In this document: positions 33,421 through 40,986 of the stretch, piece by piece
How positions within the stretch are numbered: position 1 is the stretch's first letter
How the letters are laid out: each line of letters opens with the position of its first letter
Source: Caldifarciminota bacterium
Lineage (GTDB): Bacteria; Hydrothermota; Hydrothermia; UBA1063; CAJXJZ01
Reading direction: 5' to 3'
Assembly (NCBI GenBank): GCA_027038175.1
Contig: JALVYB010000034.1
Coordinates: 1 to 50,789, forward strand
Length of the DNA stretch: 50,789 nt
Position numbers and translations under genes: made by a program
Notes under the pieces: generated by a model
What the model saw: the letters and a program-made list of their open reading frames with translations, nothing else
What the model was told of the DNA's origin: nothing
Databases searched by the model: none

Positions 33421-34545
33421 TCAGGACTTTATAATATTCAGAGTGCCATCAAGGAGTTCATTAAAAGTAAAGAGTTCCCCATCATAGCGGTTTAAACCGT
33501 ACACTTTAGAATCCTTAAAGTGCCGATCCACTTCCAGTATGAGTTGTCCCTGGTTTAGTTCTGGAACAATAATATGTGAAACCTTTCCATCAAATTTCTT
33601 GAGTTCATGCCCAGGGAATGGCCAGAGAATTTTGGGTCTGAAAAGCCCGATTTTGACACCCTTTTCTCTCAGAACATCAACAATCTCCTTTGTTGCCCTT
33701 GCCGCCGTACCTGCCGCAACATAAAGTATTTCAGCATCATCTGTCTTATAGAATTCAATGTCAGTTAGCAATTCTCTATTATCCTCAATCTTTTTTCTGA
33801 ATCTGTCGAGATTTTTACGGGCTATCTCCGCGTCATTACTTGGAAATCCATCTTTTCCATGGACAAGTCCGGTTACATGATACCTGAACCCCTTACCAAA
33901 GGGCATTATCCCTGCATCGTATATATTGTTGTCATCAAACGGAAAATACTTTTCTCCCGGTTTTATATTCGGTTCCTTCTCCCAGATTTCAACTTCCCTG
34001 TCTATTACAACCTTTTCCCTCATGTGAGAGAGTATTTCATCTGAAAGCACCACTGCCGGAAGTCTCAGCCGTTCAGATAGATTTACAGCATAAATTGTAA
34101 AATAAAACGCTTCTTCTACAGTCGCTGGCATAAGGGCTACTACCGGATGGTCTCCGTGAGTACCCCACCTCGCCTGCATTATATCACCCTGGGATGTTCT
34201 TGTTGGAAGGCCGGTAGAGGGACCACCTCTCATAGCATCAATAATTACCACAGGGACCTCTGCCATGGCCGCATATCCAAGATGTTCCTGCATAAGGGAA
34301 AAACCAGGTCCACTCGTTGCTGTCATTGCCTTTCTACCTGCAAGACGTGCACCTATACAGGCGGCAAGAGAAGAAATCTCATCCTCCATCTGAATAAATA
34401 TTCCGTCTCTTTTGGGAAGTTCTCGTGCCATTACCTCTGCTATTTCCGACGACGGTGTTATCGGGTATCCACCATAAAAGGATACTCCCGCCCTTAGAGC
34501 GCCATACGCAACTGCCTCATTACCCTGATAAAGTTCAATCTTCAT
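33421..34545 (-). CDS. korA: 2-oxoacid:ferredoxin oxidoreductase subunit alpha
   Basis: The 374-residue alpha subunit of a 2-oxoglutarate (or related 2-oxoacid):ferredoxin oxidoreductase, which interconverts 2-oxoacids and acyl-CoA in anaerobes. The start QGNEAVAYGALRAGVSFYGG and YPITPSSEI, then SGPGFSLMQEHLGYA and PSTGLPTRTSQGD, are family marks. The beta (TPP) subunit is not next to it, so the partner must lie elsewhere. Its ATG overlaps the ACT gene and GAGGGG precedes it. Confidence 0.92.
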   Translation of the reverse strand: MKIELYQGNEAVAYGALRAGVSFYGGYPITPSSEIAEVMARELPKRDGIFIQMEDEISSLAACIGARLAGRKAMTATSGPGFSLMQEHLGYAAMAEVPVVIIDAMRGGPSTGLPTRTSQGDIMQARWGTHGDHPVVALMPATVEEAFYFTIYAVNLSERLRLPAVVLSDEILSHMREKVVIDREVEIWEKEPNIKPGEKYFPFDDNNIYDAGIMPFGKGFRYHVTGLVHGKDGFPSNDAEIARKNLDRFRKKIEDNRELLTDIEFYKTDDAEILYVAAGTAARATKEIVDVLREKGVKIGLFRPKILWPFPGHELKKFDGKVSHIIVPELNQGQLILEVDRHFKDSKVYGLNRYDGELFTFNELLDGTLNIIKS

Positions 34546-35035
34546 ATCCGAACCCCTCTGTTATATCCAAACCAAGCGTGTCCTGTAAAATCATATATGC
34601 ATCGTCAACCCTATCTTCTGGAATTACAATAGAGATAGAGTCAACAGATGCACTAACCATTTCAATGTTAATACCAGCCTGAGCAAAAATATCAAATATC
34701 TTTGCTGCAATCCCTGGCCTTCTCGATAGAGTTCTATCTCCATAGAAAACGAATAAGGCCACTTTGGGTTCATAATGTATACCTTTTGCCTGCACACTCT
34801 CACAAAGCGTCTCTTCAAAATCTTTGAGTTTTAAATAATCACTTTCGAGAACAAGAAAGGCTATGTCAGTGCGCCCTCTATCTGATGAACCAGCAACTAT
34901 AAGTTCAGCATTTATTCCATGAGATGCAAGTATTTCAAATACTTCTGCTGCTATACCGGGTTTATTCCTCGCGCCCTTTAAAGTAACCTTTACTACCTTT
35001 TTGTTTACCCAGACTTCTTCAATCGGTAACGCCAT
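34535..35035 (-). CDS. Stand-alone aspartokinase-type ACT domain protein
   Basis: A 166-residue protein of two ACT domains in the aspartokinase arrangement: KPGIAAEVFEILASHGINAE with DIAFLV in the first, RPGIAAKIFDIFAQAGINIE and ISIVIPEDRVDDA in the second. No kinase domain is attached. Size and layout equal the beta subunit of alpha2beta2 aspartokinases, but here it is a separate gene inside the gcv operon. It probably senses an amino acid, perhaps lysine, threonine or glycine-related. AAAGGAG precedes the ATG. Confidence 0.85.
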   Translation of the reverse strand: MALPIEEVWVNKKVVKVTLKGARNKPGIAAEVFEILASHGINAELIVAGSSDRGRTDIAFLVLESDYLKLKDFEETLCESVQAKGIHYEPKVALFVFYGDRTLSRRPGIAAKIFDIFAQAGINIEMVSASVDSISIVIPEDRVDDAYMILQDTLGLDITEGFGYED

Positions 35036-35036
35036 T

Positions 35037-36368
35037 TTAACGCTCCTTTATAATTTCAGTAGCAGTTTTCACATATTCATCAAGTTCTTCTTTAAGCCTC
35101 TTCTCTGTTACAGCCACAAGTATAGTTGCATCATCAATCTTGACACCGGGCATTATACCCCTGTCAACCATCTTCTCAATGAAAGTATCTGTGGATACTC
35201 CATTCAGTATAAACGCAAATTCATTGAAAAATCTGCCTTTAAACGCCAGATGCCCTACACCCTTTTCTTCAAGTTTTTCTGCAAGGTAATGTGCCCTGGC
35301 AAAACTGGCTTTTGCCACTTCCCTGAGCCCCTCTTTGCCTACAGTTGAAAGGTAAATTAAAGTGCGTAAAGCACATAGGTTTTGATTTGAACATATATTG
35401 GATGTTGCCCTCTCTCTACGAATATGTTGTTCACGGGTCTGAAGGGTCATAACATATCCTTTATTACCATCTCTATCAATGGTCTCCCCAATTATTCTTC
35501 CAGGCATCTGCCTGATATATTCTTTTTTAGAGGAGAATAATCCCACATACGGTCCGCCAAAGTTCAGGTGTAAACCGAGTGATTGCCCCTCCGCCGTTGC
35601 AATATCCACACCATATTCTGAAGGCTTTTTCAAAATCCCGAGTGAAATTGGATAATAGTGTTCTATGAGCATCACATCTTTGCTCTTTACTATCCTGGAA
35701 ATTTCTGCCATATTTTCGAGAACCCCAAAGTAATTTGGATGCTGAATAAGGAAAGCAGATGCACCCTCAACCAATTTGTCAAGGTCCTTGGTAATGGTCA
35801 TTCCCGTGGTTTTATCATAGTCCACATAGACAATCTCCGGACGAATACCATCAAGATAAGTCTCTATCACCTTTTTGTAAAGGGGATTAATCGCACTACT
35901 TATCACTACTTTGCTCTTTCTCTTGACTCTCATGCTCATAAGAAGTGCTTCTGCGGCAGCGGAAGCACCATCATACATAGAAGCGTTCGTAACGTCCAGA
36001 CCTGTGAGATTACATATTATGCTCTGAAATTCAAAAATGGCCTGGAGCGTACCCTGACTCACCTCAGCCTGATAAGGGGTATAGGCGGTATAAAACTCCG
36101 GTCGCTGAACAATATAATCCACAACCTGAGGTACATAGTGATCATAAGCCCCGCCCCCAGCAAACAACGTAAGCGTTTTATTTTTCTTTGCAATATCCTC
36201 AAGAAGGGACAAAACCTCCTGCTCCGAGAGTGCATCGGGTAAATTGATTTCTCCCTTATACAGAAGTTCTTCAGGAATATCTTTTAATAGGTCTTTAAAA
36301 GACCCTATACCAAGTTTTTTAAAGATCTTTTCCCGATCTTCCGGGGTGTTTGGAATAAAAGGATGCAT
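35037..36368 (-). CDS. gcvPA: Glycine dehydrogenase (decarboxylating) subunit 1
   Basis: The 443-residue N-terminal half of a split P-protein. With GcvPB it decarboxylates glycine and loads the aminomethyl group on lipoyl-GcvH. Marks are FIPNTPEDREKIFKKLGI at the start, GGGAYDHYVPQVVDYI, PYQAEVSQGTLQAIFEFQ, and NASMYDGASAAAEA. Length is standard for subunit 1. The PLP-binding partner gcvPB is not next to it, which is unusual, and gcvT is also absent. One base separates it from gcvH. Confidence 0.96.
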   Translation of the reverse strand: MHPFIPNTPEDREKIFKKLGIGSFKDLLKDIPEELLYKGEINLPDALSEQEVLSLLEDIAKKNKTLTLFAGGGAYDHYVPQVVDYIVQRPEFYTAYTPYQAEVSQGTLQAIFEFQSIICNLTGLDVTNASMYDGASAAAEALLMSMRVKRKSKVVISSAINPLYKKVIETYLDGIRPEIVYVDYDKTTGMTITKDLDKLVEGASAFLIQHPNYFGVLENMAEISRIVKSKDVMLIEHYYPISLGILKKPSEYGVDIATAEGQSLGLHLNFGGPYVGLFSSKKEYIRQMPGRIIGETIDRDGNKGYVMTLQTREQHIRRERATSNICSNQNLCALRTLIYLSTVGKEGLREVAKASFARAHYLAEKLEEKGVGHLAFKGRFFNEFAFILNGVSTDTFIEKMVDRGIMPGVKIDDATILVAVTEKRLKEELDEYVKTATEIIKER

Positions 36369-36369
36369 T

Positions 36370-36750
36370 TTATCCCTCTATAATATTCTTATAGTCTGCT
36401 GCAGACAAAAGTTCATTTAGTTCATCAGGGTTAGAGAGGCGTATCTTAACAATCCAGCCCTCTCCATAAGGGTCTTCATTAATAAGCCCTGGTTGTTCAC
36501 TTAATTTTTCGTTAACCTCAATTATCTCACCTGAGACAGGGGTATATACGTCTGCAACGGTTTTTACTGCCTCAAGGGTAGTAATAACATCGCCTTTCTG
36601 AACTGTTTTCCCGACCTCAGGCAATTCAAGATATACTATGTCGGACAATTCTCCCTGAGCGTAATCCGTTATACCAACAGTGGCAATATCGCCATCCACT
36701 CTTACCCACTCATGTTCCTCTGTGTACTTAAGTTCTTCCGGTATATTCAT
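36370..36750 (-). CDS. gcvH: Glycine cleavage system H protein
   Basis: The 126-residue lipoyl carrier of the glycine cleavage system. The lipoylated lysine is Lys63 in TLEAVKTVADV. The N-terminal LKYTEEHEWVRVDG and the ending YGEGWIVKIRL are typical. It is first in its operon, has AGAAGGAGG before the ATG, and is the likely client of the lipoate ligase and LipS proteins encoded about 5 kb away. Confidence 0.97.
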   Translation of the reverse strand: MNIPEELKYTEEHEWVRVDGDIATVGITDYAQGELSDIVYLELPEVGKTVQKGDVITTLEAVKTVADVYTPVSGEIIEVNEKLSEQPGLINEDPYGEGWIVKIRLSNPDELNELLSAADYKNIIEG

Positions 36751-36780
36751 AGCATCCTCCTTCTTATATGGGACTTGTAT

Positions 36781-36809
36781 ATTATAAATTAAACGGTGGA
36801 TAAAAACAA
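36781..36809 (-). promoter_or_regulatory. Sigma70 promoter of the gcvH operon
   Basis: Minus strand: TTGTTT (36809-36804), a 17-bp spacer and TATAAT (36786-36781). The leader is about 24 bases with AAGGAGG. The conserved element ends 6 bp upstream of the -35 box, as at the molybdenum hydroxylase promoter. Confidence 0.8.
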
Positions 36810-36815
36810 CAACGC

Positions 36816-36881
36816 GCTATTCCTCAAAAATAATTGCACCGAAGGGTGTGATGTTTCCTCAAAATAAAGGCATTGAGAATT
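36816..36881 (-). repeat. Conserved upstream element, copy B
   Basis: The second copy of the element at 15513-15579, same strand relation to its promoter. On the minus strand it reads TTTATTTTGAGGAAAC, then a variable six-base stretch, CCCTTCGGTGCAATTA and TTTTTGAGGAATAGC. The two TTTTGAGGAA units are direct repeats 35 bp apart and better preserved here than in copy A. Confidence 0.75.
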
Positions 36882-37126
36882 CAGGTAAGATAAGAATTTT
36901 AAAAACAAAAGGAGGGAGATCCCAGGATGGTGTATCCTTTTATACCCTGAAAAAGGAGGAGCCCCCCCATGAACATTAAAATTCCCTATCTAAGTCTTAA
37001 AGCAAAATAAAAGATAATAAAAGACTTACCTAAAAATTTGTATTATCAGATTGAGACGGTTTAAAGAACAAAAAGATATACATAAATAAGGCTAAATTAT
37101 TATGAAACTTTAGTTTTGAGAAAGAG

Positions 37127-37149
37127 AAAAAAAGGGCTTCATGCCCTTT
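37127..37149 (-). terminator. Terminator-like hairpin facing leftward
   Basis: AAAGGGC (37131-37137) and GCCCTTT (37143-37149) flank a five-base loop. On the minus strand the stem is followed by seven T residues. No minus-strand gene lies directly upstream of it, so it may insulate gcvH from antisense transcription of the malic enzyme region. Confidence 0.5.
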
Positions 37150-37161
37150 GCAATAGATAAA

Positions 37162-37190
37162 TTGACCATTCAAGCAAAATAGCATAGAAT
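37162..37190 (+). promoter_or_regulatory. Sigma70 promoter of malic enzyme
   Basis: TTGACC at 37162-37167, a 17-bp spacer and TAGAAT at 37185-37190. Transcription should start near 37197, leaving a leader of about 18 bases that holds GGAGG at 37206-37210. Confidence 0.75.
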
Positions 37191-37214
37191 TTTAAAACAA
37201 ACGTGGAGGCATCC

Positions 37215-38558
37215 ATGGAGGAGAAGGAAATCGAAAAACTGTTGAAAAAGGCTCAAAAGCCACAGGAAGATGCCCTAAAACTTCATCCCTACTATGAAGG
37301 GAAGATAGAGATAGTCAGCAAGGTACCTGTACGGAATGGAAAGGATTTTGCAATATGGTATACACCTGGAGTAGCAGCACCATGTAAGGCTATAAAAGAG
37401 AATAAGGACCTCGTATATGAACACACGTCCAAGGGAAACACGATAGCCGTTATATCAGATGGAACGCGCATATTGGGGCTTGGCGACATAGGTCCATGGG
37501 CAGGATTACCGGTGATGGAGGGTAAAGCACTTATATTCAAGCATTTAGGTGGAGTAGATGCTGTGCCCATATGCCTTAACGAGAAGGACCCTGACAAGTT
37601 TATAGAAATAGTCAAGGCGCTTGAACCAGCATTTGGCGGAATAAACCTTGAGGATATTGCAAAACCCAAGTGCTTCTATATCCTTGATAGATTAAGAAAA
37701 GAGATGGATATACCAGTGTGGCATGATGACCAGCAGGGAACAGCAGCAGTTACCGTGGCTGGTATGATAAATGCTGCCAAGATAACCGGGAGAGATTTCA
37801 AAAAACTGAAAATAGTAATGCTGGGTACCGGCGCCGCTGGACTTGCGACTCTCAGATTACTTGTACTCGCAGGAGTGGACCCGGGCAATATTATTCTTGT
37901 GGATAGACATGGAATAGTTTATAAAGACAGGGAAGACCTTAAGGATAAATTCCCGTACAACTATGACCTTGTTATAAAAACCAACAGAGAGGATAGAAGG
38001 GGTGGAATGGACGAAGCCTTCGAAGGTATGGACGCCTTCATTGGATACTCAAAACCAGGACCAGGAGTTGTAACGAAGAAACACATTCAGAGTATGGCAA
38101 AAGACCCCATAGTATTTCCATGTGCAAATCCAGTACCTGAAATATGGCCGTGGGAGGCAAAGGAAGCAGGGGCCAAGGTTGTAGCAACAGGACGTTCAGA
38201 TTTTCCAAATCAGGTCAATAACTCTCTTGGATTTCCCGGGATATTCAGAGGTACCCTTGATGTCCGGGCAAAGACAATTACTGATGAGATGTGTCTTGCT
38301 GCCACTTATGAACTTGCAAAGGTTGCGGAAGACAAAGGTCTAAGAGAGGATTATATTATACCCAGTATGGATGAATGGGAGGTTTATCCAAGGGAAGCCG
38401 TTGCTGTTGCTATGAAGGCAATTGAGCAGGGTGTTGCAAGAAAAGTGTACTCACGAGAGGAACTATACAGGATAGCAGAGGAAAAAATAAAGAGAGCACG
38501 GGACATGACTTACCTGCATATGGAAAAATTTATAAAGCCCATGCCAGAAGGAGTTTAA
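37215..38558 (+). CDS. Malic enzyme (oxaloacetate-decarboxylating malate dehydrogenase)
   Basis: A 447-residue prokaryotic-type malic enzyme that turns malate into pyruvate and CO2 with NAD(P)H. Visible marks are YTPGVAAPCKAI at the N-terminus, LGLGDIGPWAGLPVMEGK, WHDDQQGTAAVTVAG with the metal-binding Asp pair, and the Rossmann VMLGTGAAGLATLRLL. The prokaryotic C-terminal phosphotransacetylase domain of the long form is absent. I start at the ATG at 37215, because GGAGG is five bases before it; a GTG four codons upstream has no such site. NAD versus NADP use cannot be told. Confidence 0.95.
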   Translation: MEEKEIEKLLKKAQKPQEDALKLHPYYEGKIEIVSKVPVRNGKDFAIWYTPGVAAPCKAIKENKDLVYEHTSKGNTIAVISDGTRILGLGDIGPWAGLPVMEGKALIFKHLGGVDAVPICLNEKDPDKFIEIVKALEPAFGGINLEDIAKPKCFYILDRLRKEMDIPVWHDDQQGTAAVTVAGMINAAKITGRDFKKLKIVMLGTGAAGLATLRLLVLAGVDPGNIILVDRHGIVYKDREDLKDKFPYNYDLVIKTNREDRRGGMDEAFEGMDAFIGYSKPGPGVVTKKHIQSMAKDPIVFPCANPVPEIWPWEAKEAGAKVVATGRSDFPNQVNNSLGFPGIFRGTLDVRAKTITDEMCLAATYELAKVAEDKGLREDYIIPSMDEWEVYPREAVAVAMKAIEQGVARKVYSREELYRIAEEKIKRARDMTYLHMEKFIKPMPEGV

Positions 38559-38580
38559 ATACTACAACAACTCCAAAAAT

Positions 38581-38609
38581 AAAAGCCCTCCTTTTTCGGA
38601 GGGCTTTTT
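38581..38609. terminator. Bidirectional terminator between malic enzyme and the GGDEF gene
   Basis: The stem AAAAGCCCTCC (38581-38591) pairs with GGAGGGCTTTT (38598-38608) around TTTTTC, with T-rich sequence following on both strands. It can end transcripts from both convergent genes. Confidence 0.93.
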
Positions 38610-38630
38610 AATTAACACACAGATAATGTT

Positions 38631-40370
38631 TTAGATATCTGGGTTAACCGATATTACTTTATTTCCACCCTCGAGTTTTGCTGTTTTGATAGCCTGCTGA
38701 GCCCGCTGAATAAGCGTTTTAAGTGTATCCTTCTTGAAAGCAGAGGCTGAAGTTACTCCAATACTCACAGTAATCTTTTCCCTTGGGAATGGATAATTTT
38801 CCACTCTTTTCTTTATCTTCTGTGCAAGCATTACTGCCTGCTCAAGGGTTGTTCTTGGGAGAAGTATTGCAAACTGGGCGTTGCCCACACGGGCTATGGT
38901 ATCCTGACCACGCAATGTGCGCGAAAGTATAGTCCCGATGGCTTTAATCAGGCTATTAGCATCTTCTTCAGTATAACTATCCACATATTCCTGAAAACCA
39001 TCCACATCCAGGACCATTAATGATAATGGATGTCCTGCACTATGTGAAAGGTCGAGTTCTTCCTTCGCAATGTTAACAAAGTACTTCATGTTGAATACGT
39101 AACTCACAGGGTCAAGGAAAGCAATCCTTCTTAACATCTTAAGTGTTTCCACCCTCGAAATAGACAAGCCGAGAATAGAGCCGAAAAGGGTCGCTGCAGC
39201 AAAAACTGGATGGTCTCTATGAAGGGGAATCTTGGAAAGGAAAACGATCCAGCCAACCTTCACACCACGTTCAACAGGTATCGGCGCCACAATTACAAAA
39301 TGTTTTACTCCTGAGACTCCCTGGGTTTCCTCTTTCTTGAAATCCACATGCATTATTTCATTCAAAAAGAAATTGGGGTCTTTTGATTCTGGATAATTTG
39401 TAATGACCGAGAGGTCGCTGTCAAGAACACATGCTCCTGAAAACCCATACCTCTCAGTAAATACCTTCAAAACCTTTTCTAAAGTAGTTTTTTCATTGGC
39501 TGGAGCTATACCCAGAAGAGAAGTGGAAAGCGCACGGAAGTTATAGAGAAAATTCTTCTCCCTGATATTCTCATGAGCAATTGCTTCAAGTTGCGATAGA
39601 AAACCAGCCCATATAAAAATAAACACTCCGAGTAATATAAACAGGATAGCCGTGAAGTAAAGTGGACCCTTCTTCAGGATGGGCAGAGATATACTGGGAA
39701 CCACAACAATATCAAAATATCCAAACGGCACAGACCTGTAAGACCCCTCAGGGAATAGAGCAGGTAGTCTGTCTTTCACCTGTGGAAACTTACCCTCATT
39801 AGCTGCTATCAGTTGTTTTTTGTAGTATATTCCAATCATAGCCGGGATACCTGCCGTAATGTGAGAGAGCACTTCCGGAGTTAGTGGAATGTACATAAAA
39901 ACCTTTTTGGAACCAGGCAACTTTACCTTCATCACAACGAAATATTTTTCTCCATCAGGCGTATAGAAGGTATACTCATACACATCATTGCCTTTAAAGT
40001 TATTGGGAATTTTGAGATTCTTAACCTTAAGAGATTCCCATAGTACCTTGTCGTTTTTATCCACGAGTTTTACAGAAAGCGTAGGCCAGTTGTTCCTCAG
40101 ACCAAGTGCAAGAGCATTGAGTTTTTCCGGTTCTCCCCCTGTTTCAATAACCTGCTCAGCAAAGGTTGAAAGCGTACCACTTATTCCCGTGTTGATTATA
40201 CTGGCGGTCTTTTCGCTCAAAGCCTTTTGTAGAAGTTCCTGAGAGTGTATCGCTCTATCCAGAGACATGTATAATATGACACTGGCGAAAGCAAAATATA
40301 GGACGAAGGGTAGAAACAGGGGACTACGTGTAAACCCCTTAAGACCAATGAGAAATTTATTTGTTTGCAT
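38631..40370 (-). CDS. Membrane sensor with a degenerate GGDEF domain that keeps the I-site
   Basis: A 579-residue membrane protein. One helix lies near residues 16-37, a periplasmic sensory region follows (about 40-230, dCACHE-like in layout), and a second helix lies near 235-255. A GAF-like cytosolic part comes next, then GGDEF from about 420. The signature is GNAQF (496-500) in place of GGDEF, so cyclase activity is unlikely. The allosteric RxxD I-site, RGQD at 487-490, is intact at the right spacing, so it may be a c-di-GMP receptor. I start at the ATG at 40370, since a longer reading begins upstream of the promoter's -10 box. Confidence 0.85.
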   Translation of the reverse strand: MQTNKFLIGLKGFTRSPLFLPFVLYFAFASVILYMSLDRAIHSQELLQKALSEKTASIINTGISGTLSTFAEQVIETGGEPEKLNALALGLRNNWPTLSVKLVDKNDKVLWESLKVKNLKIPNNFKGNDVYEYTFYTPDGEKYFVVMKVKLPGSKKVFMYIPLTPEVLSHITAGIPAMIGIYYKKQLIAANEGKFPQVKDRLPALFPEGSYRSVPFGYFDIVVVPSISLPILKKGPLYFTAILFILLGVFIFIWAGFLSQLEAIAHENIREKNFLYNFRALSTSLLGIAPANEKTTLEKVLKVFTERYGFSGACVLDSDLSVITNYPESKDPNFFLNEIMHVDFKKEETQGVSGVKHFVIVAPIPVERGVKVGWIVFLSKIPLHRDHPVFAAATLFGSILGLSISRVETLKMLRRIAFLDPVSYVFNMKYFVNIAKEELDLSHSAGHPLSLMVLDVDGFQEYVDSYTEEDANSLIKAIGTILSRTLRGQDTIARVGNAQFAILLPRTTLEQAVMLAQKIKKRVENYPFPREKITVSIGVTSASAFKKDTLKTLIQRAQQAIKTAKLEGGNKVISVNPDI

Positions 40371-40377
40371 GTTTTCA

Positions 40378-40406
40378 ATTATAAAGAGAAACCCATAAAA
40401 ATTCAA
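40378..40406 (-). promoter_or_regulatory. Sigma70 promoter, probably giving a leaderless mRNA
   Basis: Minus strand: TTGAAT (40406-40401), a 17-bp spacer and TATAAT (40383-40378). Only seven bases lie between the -10 box and the ATG at 40370, so transcription should begin at or next to the start codon. This decides the start of the GGDEF gene. Confidence 0.75.
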
Positions 40407-40603
40407 AGTTCAGCCCCACAATTTAGGTATTTAATTATTTATATACACACAATACAAGTCTCAAGTATTTGATACGCAGTGATTTACGATTTTCATAGTC
40501 GAAAATCTGAATACTTTATTTTTATCTAAGGTTTCCCAGGCAAGATAGAAAATACGCATAACCATTTATATATCAACAATTTACTTTACATAATTAAATT
40601 CTC

Positions 40604-40632
40604 TTGACAAATCACATGTTAGGGTTTATAAA
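40604..40632 (+). promoter_or_regulatory. Near-consensus promoter of the pilin gene
   Basis: TTGACA at 40604-40609, a 17-bp spacer and TATAAA at 40627-40632. Only one position differs from full consensus, so strong expression is expected. The leader is about 22 bases and carries GGGGTGAG. Confidence 0.85.
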
Positions 40633-40661
40633 TAAAAAAATCAAATAAACGGGGTGAGAAT

Positions 40662-40835
40662 ATGGATAAATTGTTAAAGTCATTGTTCACAAAAGAAGAT
40701 GGTGCCACTGCTGTAGAATATGCTATGATAGTGGGACTCATTGCCCTGGTAAGTTTTGTATCGTTCAGATTACTTGGAAGACAGGTACAGAGAATCATAG
40801 GCTGGATGTACATCTTGATGTTGAACATTCACTGA
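40662..40835 (+). CDS. Flp-type IVb pilin
   Basis: A 57-residue prepilin. MDKLLKSLFTKEDG is the leader, then ATAVEYAMIVGLIALVSF follows, the Flp hallmark with cleavage after Gly14 and the conserved Glu19-Tyr20. The hydrophobic helix spans about 15-36. Flp pilins are assembled by the Tad system into thin adhesive fibres. No tad genes (prepilin peptidase, ATPase, secretin) lie near it, so the machinery would have to be elsewhere. The strong promoter and Shine-Dalgarno show it is a real, probably highly expressed gene. Confidence 0.88.
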   Translation: MDKLLKSLFTKEDGATAVEYAMIVGLIALVSFVSFRLLGRQVQRIIGWMYILMLNIH

Positions 40836-40925
40836 ATAAAAATACAATAATACTATCAGGGTGCTATCTAATCTCCGAGGGGAGGGTGAGTAGTTTTCCA
40901 GTATTTCAATCAAGTATTCAAAATA

Positions 40926-40956
40926 ATAAAAACGCCCCGCTTTTGAGCGGGGCGTT
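40926..40956 (-). terminator. Rho-independent terminator of the lipoprotein gene
   Basis: AACGCCCCGC (40931-40940) pairs with GCGGGGCGTT (40947-40956), with loop TTTTGA. The minus strand continues with a T-rich run (TTTTTATTATTTT), so it mainly ends the gene that stops at 40987. It may also stop transcripts from the convergent pilin gene. Confidence 0.9.
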
Positions 40957-40986
40957 CCTTCTTGGCCTGCCGAATTTCAATCTGGC

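Larger units (their letters stand above)
36751..37214. other. Divergent intergenic region between gcvH and malic enzyme
   Basis: About 460 bases. It holds the gcvH promoter, copy B of the conserved element, two very short plus-strand frames with strong Shine-Dalgarno sequences (7 codons at 36927-36950 and 13 codons at 36969-37010), a minus-strand terminator-like hairpin at 37127-37149 and the malic enzyme promoter. The tiny frames could be leader peptides or remains of a gene; their own promoter is not clear. Confidence 0.55.

Noticed and set aside
36816-36881. Conserved element as a CRISPR repeat or MITE
   Set aside because: There are only two copies 21 kb apart with no spacers, no terminal inverted repeats or target duplications seen, and identical phase to a promoter.
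40371-40406. Twelve-codon longer start of the GGDEF protein
   Set aside because: It lies on top of a good promoter whose transcription start is next to the later ATG, so the upstream ATG would not be in the mRNA.
40488-40507. Palindrome GATTTTC-6-GAAAATC upstream of the pilin promoter
   Set aside because: It is short, AT-rich and over 90 bases from the -35 box; it may be an operator but chance is a fair explanation.
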